DNA of 6,025 nt, taken from assembly GCA_016210935.1 (NCBI GenBank), contig JACQTH010000439.1, positions 1 to 6,025 of the forward strand, given 5' to 3'. The DNA comes from Acidobacteriota bacterium (GTDB taxonomy: Bacteria > Acidobacteriota > Vicinamibacteria > Vicinamibacterales > JACQTH01). The position numbers and the translations under genes are program-made. Below the pieces are notes generated by a model. That model was given only the letters and a program-made list of their open reading frames with translations. It was not told the DNA's origin and ran no database searches. How positions within the stretch are numbered: the stretch's first letter is position 1; every line of letters starts with the position of its first letter. Shown here in pieces: positions 1-6,025 of the stretch.

Positions 1-141
1 AAGTCCTATGCCGAGGGTGTCCCGTACGTCATCGTCAACGGCGTGCTCGTGGTCGACCAGGGGAAGCACACGAATGCGCGGCCGGGAAAACCGATTTACG
101 GTCGCGGGTTCAAGCCGGCACGGACCAACGGCGGACCCTGA
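1..141 (+). CDS. C-terminal end of an N-acyl-D-amino-acid deacylase-like amidohydrolase (5' partial)
   Basis: Frame 1 is open from the left edge to a TGA at 139-141, giving 46 residues; the start lies outside the window. The fragment contains GVPYVIVNGVLVVDQGKHT followed by ARPGKPIYG. This resembles the closing beta-strand segment of amidohydrolase-superfamily proteins of the D-aminoacylase / N-acyl-D-amino-acid deacylase type, where a 'V.VNG..V...G.HTG.RPG..L.G' pattern ends the small beta-sandwich domain beside the metal-dependent hydrolase barrel. Such enzymes remove the acyl group from N-acylated D-amino acids or hydrolyse related cyclic amides. The metal-binding residues are outside the window, so activity and exact subfamily cannot be judged; dihydroorotase- or hydantoinase-like relatives share this tail. 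It converges on the minus-strand operon and shows no functional link to it. Confidence 0.72.
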   Translation, partial: KSYAEGVPYVIVNGVLVVDQGKHTNARPGKPIYGRGFKPARTNGGP

Positions 142-196
142 CGCCGCCGCATTCACACAAGAACCTTCGTCACGAATCTCCAATCCCGTCGTGAAG

Positions 197-221
197 GGTC
201 TTCCGGCTGAAGCCGGAAGCC
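197..221. repeat. REP-like palindrome / hairpin between convergent genes
   Basis: CTTCCGGCT (200-208) and AGCCGGAAG (211-219) are perfect inverted copies separated by GA; as a hairpin this is an 8-bp stem closed by a TGAA tetraloop. GG (197-198) and CC (220-221) extend the stem around a bulged T at 199. It lies between two convergent stop codons (141 and 241), a usual place for bidirectional terminators and for REP/BIME-like palindromes. Neither side carries a T-run, so it is not a canonical intrinsic terminator. From memory, very similar CCGGCTGAAGCCGG palindromes recur in intergenic DNA of Acidobacteriota, which would make this one copy of a dispersed family. The window holds only this copy. 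Confidence 0.55.
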
Positions 222-222
222 A

Positions 223-238
223 CGAGTCGTCGAACTCG
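223..238. other. Short inverted repeat just downstream of the fusion gene stop
   Basis: CGAGT (223-227) and ACTCG (234-238) form a 5-bp stem with a 6-base loop, immediately before the minus-strand stop codon at 241-243 and next to the larger palindrome at 197-221. The two hairpins in tandem could slow RNA polymerase or protect the 3' end of the operon transcript. There is no T-tract. A stem this short can arise by chance. Confidence 0.25.
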
Positions 239-240
239 CG

Positions 241-2997
241 CTACACCGGCGTCTCTTCAGACGCCCGCGCCGCGTAGTGCAACGGCTTTGTCCACAGACT
301 CTCCAGCCCCTCGAGGATGTCCGACGCCCATCCGAACACGTTCCGGCCCGCGACGACCCGCCGCAGCGCCCGCATCCGCACCCGACGCTCCTCGCGCGAC
401 ATGTCGAGTGCCTGCTCGAGCGCGTTCGTGAAGCCCTCGATTTCATAGGGATTGATGATGATCGCTTCGCCCAGCTCCTGGGCCGCGCCGGCCAGCGCGC
501 TCAGGACCAGCACCCCATCCTCGTCGTCGCGCGCGGCGACAAACTCCTTGGCCACGAGGTTCATCCCGTCGTGCAGCGAGCTGACGACGCAGAAGCGGGC
601 CAGCCGATAGAGCGCCACCAGGCTCTGAAGGTTCAAGGCCGCCTTGTAGTAGTAAATAGGCGCGGGCAGCCCATCCACGGTGTGTCTGGCGTTGATCTCG
701 GCGATTCGCCGATCGATCTCCGCCTCGATCGCCCCGTAGCTTTCAAGGGTCGATCGCGAAGGCACGCCAATCTGAACGAACGTCAGCCGGCCGCGCAGCT
801 CGGGACGGCGCGCCAACAGCAGGTCGAGCGCGGCGAGCCGCTCAGGAATTCCCTTCGTGTAATCGAGGCGGTCGACGCCCACGCCCAGCAGCGGCGCCTG
901 CAGATCGAACGCCTCGATCAGCCGCTGTTGTTCGGCGCCGAGCTCCGGATTCGTGGCGACGCTTTGAATCCGATCGTAATCGACCCCGATCGGCACGGAG
1001 ACGACGACGCTCGAACGGCGCCCGACGTAAATCCGGGCGCCATCGGCCTCGACTTCGCCCCTCAGCTCCTCTTCAACCGCCTGCACGAAATTCCGGCGAT
1101 CGCGTTCCAGCTGAAACGCCAGGAAATCGTTGGCCAGCAGGCCCGTCAGAATCTCGCGCCGCCACGGACAGATGCGCAGGCGATCCGGATACGGCCAGGG
1201 AATGTGCCAGAAGAGCGCCGTCCGCACCGCAGGCCGGCGCTCGCGCAGGACCGGCGCGACGACCGCGAGGTGATAGTCGTGGATGAACACCGGCGTATCG
1301 GTCGAGATCAGTTCCTCGTCGATGGCGGCGGCGAATCGCGCGTTGACCGACTGATACGCGGCCCAGTCGTCAGCCCGGAATGTCGGCCGGACGTCCACCT
1401 GATGACACAGCGGCCACAGGCCCTCGTTCGCGAACCCGCCGTAGTACCCCGAGAATTCCCGGTCCTCGAGCCATAACCGTCGCAGCTGGTACGCGGGCGC
1501 GTCGGGCGGCACCGGGACCTTGTCCGATTCATCGACGACCTCGCGATCGGCAGGTCCCGCACCGTGCGCGATCCAAACGCCGCCTCGCTCGCGCATCAGC
1601 GCATCCAACGCGATCGCGACACCTCCCGTAGCGGACGAGAACATCAGGCGGCCCTGCTGATCGCGTCTGTGCAGGTACGGCTCGCGGTTCGACACGACGA
1701 TCAGCGGCCTCGCCGCCCTGGCGTCGATCTCGCCCGAGCGCTCGAGCCCGAGGCGGAACAGCACCGGACCGATGAGCTCGTGAAGAACGATGAGCGCGAC
1801 GAGCACCAGCTGGATCTGGCTGCCCCATTCCGGGAACTCGGCGGCTATCAGCGCTGCGAGCCCCAGCGTGATGCCGGCCTGGGAAATCAAGCCCGTCCAG
1901 ACCGACGCCGCGGTCGGCCGATCGATGTCCGTGCCCTTGATGCCCACCGCCACACCCAGCCGGATGAGCGCCAGGCGGGCCACGGCCAGTCCGATTGCGA
2001 CCAGGCCAAGCGCGGTGAGGGTTTCGGCTCGAAGCGACGCCCCTACGGTGACGAAGAAAATGATGAGCACGGGCAGCGCTCCACGCTGGACCGCGACCTT
2101 CAACATGTCGCCTTCGGCGACCGCCAGGTTCTCGATCACCAGGCCCGCGGCCATCGCGGCCAAAAGAGGCTCGAGACGTTGCGTCGCGCCAACTTGACTC
2201 AACACCACGCACACCGCCAGCAGCACCAGCGTGACCTCGCGCCCGACGTAGCGCAGGTACAGCGCGAACAACGCGCCGACGAGGCTGCCAAACGCGATCG
2301 CGCCGCCGATCTCCCAGGCCAGCCTGACGAGCACGTCGACGTCGCCGGCGGCCGTCTGGTTCACGGCGAACCGCGCGAACTGCATGGCGAACGAGAACAG
2401 CACGATGACCGCCACGTCGGCCAACACCACCAGCGCCAGCACCAGGTCGCTCAACCGGCCGCGCGCACCCGTCTCGGCGATCACCGCCGCCGTCATCGTC
2501 GGCGAGAAGCTGACCACGGTCACGACGAGGAGGAGGGCGATCGACAGCTTCAACACTCCCGTGGCCTCGGGCGCCACCGGCAGCCACGGCCACACGAGCC
2601 AGGCGGCAGCCAGCAGTCCCGCCATCGCGATGCCCATCGTGACGAGCGTCAACCGCGCGATCGCCGCCAGCCGCCGGCCCAGTCGCTCGACGTTGATCAT
2701 GAGGCCCGCGATGAGCGCGATGAGCGTCGTCGCGATGCCGGTGATCGCGTTGAGCTGGGCGGCCACCGGTCCCGTGATGACGTTGGTGAGATATGGGCCG
2801 GCGAACAGTCCGAAGAGGAGGTACCCGGTGAGACGCGGCAGCCGGAATCGCCGCACGACGACCCCGGCGACCGACGCCACAATCAGGGTGAAGCCGACGG
2901 CGAGGACCGTCGCGTGGGATGATCCCTCGGGCGCGCCGATCCGGCGGACCCACAACACGGCAGCCATCACGATCGCGACCGCCAGCGCACGCTTCAT
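241..2997 (-). CDS. otsA: CPA2 cation:proton antiporter fused to trehalose-6-phosphate synthase
   Basis: A single 918-residue frame joins two complete proteins. Residues ~1-418 are a polytopic CPA2-type exchanger: an extra hydrophobic N-terminal helix (5-17), a GYLLFGLFAGP entry motif (58-68), SFSPT (163-167), a core helix with Ala193-Asp194 where many relatives have Asp-Asp, and FFVTVGASL (314-322). Residues ~431-905 are a GT20 trehalose-6-phosphate synthase, which transfers glucose from UDP-glucose to glucose-6-phosphate. Its signatures are VVSNREP (434-440), TGGV (457-460), YYGGF...LWP (518-529), HDYHL (573-577), FWHIPWP (596-602), VDRLDYTKG (708-716, with Arg710 and Lys715) and DGMNLVAKE (810-818, with Asp810 and Glu818). 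About 475 residues matches stand-alone OtsA (~474). A linker of only ~13 residues joins the halves, so the synthase should sit on the cytoplasmic face. The ATG at 2997 overlaps the preceding stop by 4 bases and has GAAGG 7 bases upstream. The symbol fits only the C-terminal half. Both domains are certain by motif; ion specificity and coupling are unknown. Confidence 0.93.
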   Translation of the reverse strand: MKRALAVAIVMAAVLWVRRIGAPEGSSHATVLAVGFTLIVASVAGVVVRRFRLPRLTGYLLFGLFAGPYLTNVITGPVAAQLNAITGIATTLIALIAGLMINVERLGRRLAAIARLTLVTMGIAMAGLLAAAWLVWPWLPVAPEATGVLKLSIALLLVVTVVSFSPTMTAAVIAETGARGRLSDLVLALVVLADVAVIVLFSFAMQFARFAVNQTAAGDVDVLVRLAWEIGGAIAFGSLVGALFALYLRYVGREVTLVLLAVCVVLSQVGATQRLEPLLAAMAAGLVIENLAVAEGDMLKVAVQRGALPVLIIFFVTVGASLRAETLTALGLVAIGLAVARLALIRLGVAVGIKGTDIDRPTAASVWTGLISQAGITLGLAALIAAEFPEWGSQIQLVLVALIVLHELIGPVLFRLGLERSGEIDARAARPLIVVSNREPYLHRRDQQGRLMFSSATGGVAIALDALMRERGGVWIAHGAGPADREVVDESDKVPVPPDAPAYQLRRLWLEDREFSGYYGGFANEGLWPLCHQVDVRPTFRADDWAAYQSVNARFAAAIDEELISTDTPVFIHDYHLAVVAPVLRERRPAVRTALFWHIPWPYPDRLRICPWRREILTGLLANDFLAFQLERDRRNFVQAVEEELRGEVEADGARIYVGRRSSVVVSVPIGVDYDRIQSVATNPELGAEQQRLIEAFDLQAPLLGVGVDRLDYTKGIPERLAALDLLLARRPELRGRLTFVQIGVPSRSTLESYGAIEAEIDRRIAEINARHTVDGLPAPIYYYKAALNLQSLVALYRLARFCVVSSLHDGMNLVAKEFVAARDDEDGVLVLSALAGAAQELGEAIIINPYEIEGFTNALEQALDMSREERRVRMRALRRVVAGRNVFGWASDILEGLESLWTKPLHYAARASEETPV

Positions 2998-4097
2998 GAC
3001 GTCGCCTTCGAGCGTCGTCCGAACAAGGACGCGAGGTCTGACAGAATCGAGCCCGTGACGACGACAGACAGCACGAGGCCGGCGCGATCACCAGCCGCCT
3101 GCGCCGCGTTCAGGGCGAACGCCACGGCAATCACCCCCGGCGAGATCCACTGCAGCACGATGGAGGCCGGGACCTTCGTGCCGGCGATCCAGCCGGCCAG
3201 CGGTCCCCCGACGAGTTTGCCGGTCACGCGCAGCATCACGTAGGCCGCGACGAGCGCGCCAAGACCTGACAGCACCTCCAGACGCGCACCCGCGATGACC
3301 AACAACAACACGACGAGAGGATGCTGCATGTGGCGAACATCGCGGGCCACGCGATCACGCGCCGCGCCGCCGGTCGCGTTCCAGAACGCGCCCGCCACGA
3401 GGCCTGCGAGCAGGGCCGACAACGACAGGAATTCCGCGATGCCGCCGAGCAGCAGGACGGCGCCGATGGTGAAGACGCGCTGCTCGTCGTCTGATGTCGA
3501 TTGCTCCACCAACAACGAGCCGGCGACCGCGACCGCCAGCGCGAGCGCCACCGCCTGGACGAGCAGCCACATGGCGGCGCCTGCGGTGCTTTCCCGAACC
3601 AAGGCGAGCGCCATTCCTCCAATCACGATGGGCAGGACATCGTCGAGATCGGCGATTCGAGACGCCTCGGCGGGAATCCCGTTCGCGCTGGGCGCCGGAA
3701 CGGTCGAAGACGGGGCCGCGCAAATGCCCACCAGACCCGCAAGCAGCCAGATCGGGAGATCGGGTGACGCCGGCCCCCGCGCGATCAGTACCGCGGCGAT
3801 CCCGAGCGAGACCAGCAGAACGGTCAGCGACGCCTCGGCGGTGCCGGCAGCCAGCAGTCGGATTTCCAGGGGCCGGCGAATGTCCAGGCCGAGCCCGATC
3901 AGAACACCCAGCGCCGCCAGCGCGACGGAGACAGCCGGATCGAGGTACGACAGGAGATTCAACGACAGCAGCCGGAATCCCTGCGGCCCCAGCATGATTC
4001 CCACTGAAAGCAGCAACGCCGTCACGGGGGTTGGCGCCAGTCCCAGCGCCAGCCGGCGGCGCACCCATAAGGCGCCCGTGCTGCTCATCGTTTCCAT
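2994..4097 (-). CDS. Cation:proton antiporter-like membrane protein (Na+/H+ exchanger superfamily)
   Basis: The 367-residue product is almost wholly hydrophobic, with roughly ten or eleven membrane segments from residue ~23 onward. Hallmarks of the CPA exchanger fold are LLLSVGIMLGPQGF (29-42), the first core helix pair ending in GLGLDIRR (68-75), APSSTVPAPSANGIP (128-142) at the unwound-helix position, an acidic Asp152-Asp153 ahead of hydrophobic VLPIVIGG at the place of the ND/DD ion-binding motif, SALLAGLVAG (227-236), VIAGARLE (267-274) and ISPGVIAVAFALNAA (318-332). It should swap Na+ or K+ for H+ across the inner membrane; the ion cannot be read from sequence. It is shorter than the exchanger half of its downstream neighbour and clearly diverged from it. 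ATG at 4097 overlaps the upstream gene by 13 bases and has GGTGG upstream; a second ATG at 4088 would give a 4-base ATGA overlap and is the alternative start. Its stop overlaps the next start by 4 bases. Confidence 0.85.
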   Translation of the reverse strand: METMSSTGALWVRRRLALGLAPTPVTALLLSVGIMLGPQGFRLLSLNLLSYLDPAVSVALAALGVLIGLGLDIRRPLEIRLLAAGTAEASLTVLLVSLGIAAVLIARGPASPDLPIWLLAGLVGICAAPSSTVPAPSANGIPAEASRIADLDDVLPIVIGGMALALVRESTAGAAMWLLVQAVALALAVAVAGSLLVEQSTSDDEQRVFTIGAVLLLGGIAEFLSLSALLAGLVAGAFWNATGGAARDRVARDVRHMQHPLVVLLLVIAGARLEVLSGLGALVAAYVMLRVTGKLVGGPLAGWIAGTKVPASIVLQWISPGVIAVAFALNAAQAAGDRAGLVLSVVVTGSILSDLASLFGRRSKATS

Positions 4098-5380
4098 AGC
4101 GCCACCACCAGATGCTCATCGCCTCGCGCGATCGCGACGAGCACCGCTCCATCGGGCGGTTGGGCTTCGAACGCTCGCCTGACCTGCACGGGCGTCGGCG
4201 ACGCGATGTTGCCGATTCTCGTGATGATATCGCCCGCCCTGATTCCCGCTGCCGCAGCGCTCGATTGAGCATCGACGCGGATCACCTCCACGCCTACTCC
4301 AGACCTGGCCCGGAGGGTCAGACCCAGACGTTGCGGCTCCGCAGCCGTCGAGGCGATCGCGGCGGCGGTGACGGCGACCTCGTCGACGCGATCACCGCGA
4401 CGGAACCGAAGCGTCACCCTTTCGCCGGCGGTCAACCGGGCCATGCGCGCGCGCCAGTGATCCAGCGTCGGCACCGAACGTCCATCGATGCGATCGACGA
4501 TGTCGGTGGCGGCGAGCATGCCGGCGGCCGGCCCGTCCGGATCGACCCACGTGACGACGACTCCGGAAATCATGCCGCTCGCTGCGGCGATCGCGGGCGT
4601 GAGCGCTGCGACTTCGACTCCCAGCACGCCGCGCTCCGCCTTCGCCGCTCTGAGGACGCGATCGGTCGTGGCGAGAAGCGCATCGGCCGGCGCGATCGCG
4701 CGCGCCCCACGATCCTCCACCACCAGGCCCACGAGCGCGCCGGTCGTCGTGAAGACGAAAGCGCCCGGAGAGAAAGGCGGATCCGACGGCGCCATCCACA
4801 TCATCGTGGCCCATGCAGGACTCTCGGCCTCTCGAAGCGGGCCCAGAAAGGCAGGCCGGAGAGATATGCGTGTCTCCCGCAGCTCGGTCACCAGGACGTA
4901 GCGTGGGTATTCCGGACGCTGAGGCGCCCACGACGGCGGCCGGGGGACCGAAGCCGCCGGGAGCCGAACGATCGCAAGGCCCGTCGCCGGATCACGCGCG
5001 ACGAGCTGGTTACTGACAGCTGGCGTGTCGACGTCGAGCCCACTCCACACGATCGCCGTTTCGTCCTGAATCCGCAGCGCGGGAACGACCTCCTTGACGG
5101 CATGGGCGCGCTGGGCCGACGCGTCCGGTCCGAGGGTGAAGATGGCGAGCGCCGGAAGGATTTTGGCTTCCACGTCGAGCACCTCCTTCGAGAGATCGTC
5201 GAACGTGGAACGTGGCGCGAGCTGGGTCAGGAGCGGCGGGACCGGATTGGGCGTGGCGGGGCGCTCCGGAAACCGGAGGCGGGCCAGGAGCCAGAGCGCG
5301 ACAATCGAACAGAGAACGGTCGCGAGCAGCAGCCGGGTTTCGCGCGACACGCGGGGCCTGCCCGGGCCGATGGACGTCAT
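4085..5380 (-). CDS. Membrane-anchored HtrA/DegP-like pseudoprotease with two PDZ domains
   Basis: The 431-residue product has a short cytoplasmic N-terminus, one membrane helix (~16-34) and a periplasmic remainder. Residues ~60-240 follow the outline of an S1C (HtrA/DegP) trypsin domain, but the active site looks broken. The segment DPATGLAIVRL (130-140) matches the family's D..DLA.L.. strand with Gly134 where the catalytic Asp belongs; the usual TN.HV histidine motif is absent; and GNSGG is replaced by PFSPG (202-206), leaving Ser204 and a downstream G.LVGLV strand. PDZ1 spans ~250-340 (loop GVLGVEV, 251-257; DIVDRIDG, 293-300). PDZ2 spans ~350-430 (GIRAGDIITRIG, 379-390). HtrA proteins guard envelope protein quality; this one more plausibly binds exposed C-termini or senses and scaffolds than cleaves. 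A TAG lies four codons upstream of the ATG at 5380, bounding the start; no convincing Shine-Dalgarno is seen. It is first in the antiporter operon, which suggests it partners or regulates those membrane proteins. Confidence 0.82.
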   Translation of the reverse strand: MTSIGPGRPRVSRETRLLLATVLCSIVALWLLARLRFPERPATPNPVPPLLTQLAPRSTFDDLSKEVLDVEAKILPALAIFTLGPDASAQRAHAVKEVVPALRIQDETAIVWSGLDVDTPAVSNQLVARDPATGLAIVRLPAASVPRPPSWAPQRPEYPRYVLVTELRETRISLRPAFLGPLREAESPAWATMMWMAPSDPPFSPGAFVFTTTGALVGLVVEDRGARAIAPADALLATTDRVLRAAKAERGVLGVEVAALTPAIAAASGMISGVVVTWVDPDGPAAGMLAATDIVDRIDGRSVPTLDHWRARMARLTAGERVTLRFRRGDRVDEVAVTAAAIASTAAEPQRLGLTLRARSGVGVEVIRVDAQSSAAAAGIRAGDIITRIGNIASPTPVQVRRAFEAQPPDGAVLVAIARGDEHLVVALWKR

Positions 5381-5472
5381 ACACGCATGCTATCAGTCCG
5401 TCTGGACGCGCGGGGACCGCTCCACCCGGTCGCGAGCGGCAGATCCCGGCGAAAGTCGCAACCGGCCTCCCC

Positions 5473-5501
5473 AGTATATGGGCCAATGAATTCGAGATCA
5501 C
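5473..5501 (-). promoter_or_regulatory. Possible sigma-70-type promoter for the three-gene operon
   Basis: On the minus strand TATACT (5473-5478) is a good -10 match in otherwise GC-rich DNA, about 95 bases before the operon's first ATG. With a 17-base spacer the -35 position (5496-5501) reads GTGATC, matching TTGACA at only three positions, so the site would be weak or activator-dependent. The AT-rich patch around it (GAATTCATT, CATATA) stands out from its surroundings. It lies in the only gap upstream of the operon, but no operator is recognisable. Confidence 0.3.
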
Positions 5502-5531
5502 CGACCGATGTCGTTGTGCTGTCGATATGTC

Positions 5532-5563
5532 GTGAGACAGGCTCACTCTCGACGAGCGCGTCG
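5532..5563 (-). terminator. Tandem weak hairpins after the RodZ-like gene
   Basis: Two 5-bp inverted repeats follow the RodZ-like stop: CGACG/CGTCG around a 4-base loop (5550-5563) and GTGAG/CTCAC around a 5-base loop (5532-5546). Neither is followed by a T-tract on the minus strand, so intrinsic termination would be poor. If they do not terminate, the RodZ-like gene could read through into the operon. Confidence 0.22.
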
Positions 5564-5572
5564 GGCGCCCAT

Positions 5573-6025
5573 TCACGTCGTAGGCAAGCGTGGACCGGTG
5601 CCTGCGGAATCCGCCGCAAACGTCCTGTAGTTGTCTTGCGTGATGCGCACCGTTATGGGTGTCGCCGCCAAGCCGAGCGGACGGCCAGGCGCGCCGTTGA
5701 TCCGGTACTCAAACGCCTGTGGATCTCCCACACGAAGCACGAGCTCCTCACGTGCCGTCACCAGTTCACGGTCGCCGTCCTGCAGCAGCCGGTACACGAC
5801 GAGCTGACCGTCAGCCGTCGCCGACACCCAACAGGGCCCGGTCGCACGGAATTCGATTTCAAGCTCGGCGCTATCCTCAGGGGCGGACACCGGGCCGGGA
5901 CTGGCCGCCGCCCGCGTTGATGGCGACCCGCTTGTACCTTGCAGCGTCTCCGTGTCCATGGAGGAGATCATGGGCGGCGATTCAGCAGAACGCCGGTTCG
6001 ACGCGACCAGGGCAATGATGACCAC
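5573..6025 (-). CDS. C-terminal part of a RodZ-like protein with a DUF4115 domain (5' partial)
   Basis: The minus-strand frame is open from the right edge to a TGA at 5573-5575, giving 150 visible residues; the true start lies beyond the window. The GTG at the very edge is simply an internal Val codon. The first residues (VVIIALVA then NRR) look like the end of a membrane helix. A Ser/Pro/Ala-rich linker (~10-50) follows, then a compact beta-rich domain (~54-138) with GPCWVSATADGQLV, a glycine-aspartate turn (LQDGDREL), LRVGDPQAFEYRINGAPGRPLG and a final strand (TPITVRITQDNY). This matches the DUF4115 C-terminal domain of RodZ-type proteins, which have a cytoplasmic helix-turn-helix, one membrane span and a periplasmic tail, and which tether MreB in rod-shape morphogenesis. 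The helix-turn-helix part is off the window, so RodZ identity rests on the tail. It shares the operon's strand but lies 192 bases upstream. Confidence 0.8.
   Translation of the reverse strand: MVIIALVASNRRSAESPPMISSMDTETLQGTSGSPSTRAAASPGPVSAPEDSAELEIEFRATGPCWVSATADGQLVVYRLLQDGDRELVTAREELVLRVGDPQAFEYRINGAPGRPLGLAATPITVRITQDNYRTFAADSAGTGPRLPTT

Larger units (their letters stand above)
5381..5572. other. Intergenic region upstream of the antiporter/OtsA operon
   Basis: This 192-base gap separates the RodZ-like stop from the first operon ATG and is less G/C-biased than the flanking genes. Read on the minus strand it holds, in order, two small hairpins after the RodZ-like stop, a TATACT -10-like box, and a small GTCC-AGAC-GGAC hairpin (5396-5407) about 16 bases before the operon start. 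An 80-codon minus-strand open frame crosses it (5377-5619), but I do not regard it as a supported gene. Confidence 0.5.

Noticed and set aside
197..221. Canonical rho-independent terminator
   Set aside because: The stem is strong but no T-tract follows it on either strand, so it is listed as a repeat/hairpin instead.
8..277. 89-codon plus-strand frame at the left edge
   Set aside because: It overlaps the amidohydrolase tail in a different frame and then runs through the hairpin region; it is Ser/Arg-rich and without family resemblance.
277..1476. 399-codon plus-strand open frame
   Set aside because: Antisense to the synthase half of the fusion, which has unmistakable GT20 motifs; no recognisable motif in the antisense product.
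1700..1760. Possible frameshift or misassembly creating the antiporter-OtsA fusion artificially
   Set aside because: The frame is continuous with no stop and both domains are complete. The junction lacks a stop codon or a good internal start with Shine-Dalgarno that would suggest two genes. Read-level evidence would still be welcome.
1564..2922. 452-codon plus-strand open frame
   Set aside because: Antisense to the antiporter half of the fusion; the Gln/Arg/Asp/His-rich low-complexity product is the complement of hydrophobic codons.
1529..3091. 520-codon minus-strand open frame in another frame of the antiporter region
   Set aside because: Arg/Gly/Ala-rich out-of-frame reading of the real antiporter coding sequence; it crosses the operon junction and has no domain features.
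4112..5920. 602-codon plus-strand open frame
   Set aside because: It lies antisense across the PDZ gene, the intergenic region and the RodZ-like gene. The product is Arg/Asp/His-rich with no domain pattern, typical of antisense shadow frames in GC-rich DNA.

Overview
The window is GC-rich bacterial DNA, densely coded, with genes overlapping by a few bases. Codon third positions are strongly G/C, which is why long spurious open frames appear opposite every real gene. No rRNA, tRNA, CRISPR array or mobile element is visible. The gene styles (an N-acyl-D-amino-acid deacylase-like amidohydrolase, a RodZ/DUF4115 protein) and an intergenic CCGGCTGAAGCCGG palindrome remind me of soil Acidobacteriota, perhaps Vicinamibacteria. 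That placement is an impression from memory, not a demonstrated assignment.

Layout, left to right: (1) the last 46 codons of a plus-strand amidohydrolase (1-141); (2) a 99-base convergent gap holding two hairpins; (3) a minus-strand operon of three genes, read from 5380 down to 241; (4) a 192-base intergenic region that should hold the operon promoter; (5) the C-terminal 150 codons of a minus-strand RodZ-like protein running off the right edge.

The operon is the interesting part. Its first gene encodes a membrane-anchored protein with a degenerate HtrA/DegP-type trypsin fold and two PDZ domains; the catalytic Asp and His appear to be missing. The second encodes a compact cation:proton antiporter-like membrane protein of 367 residues. 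The third encodes a 918-residue protein whose N-terminal ~420 residues are a full CPA2-type cation:proton antiporter and whose C-terminal ~475 residues are a complete trehalose-6-phosphate synthase (OtsA, GT20) with its catalytic and substrate-binding signatures intact. The reading frames overlap at both junctions (13 and 4 bases), so translation is probably coupled.

The simplest reading is an osmotic, ionic or pH stress module. It would join ion/proton exchange at the inner membrane to synthesis of trehalose-6-phosphate, the precursor of the compatible solute trehalose, with an envelope PDZ protein that may sense or scaffold. The direct fusion of a CPA2 antiporter to OtsA is unfamiliar to me and is the best candidate here for an undescribed system. 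No OtsB phosphatase lies in the window.
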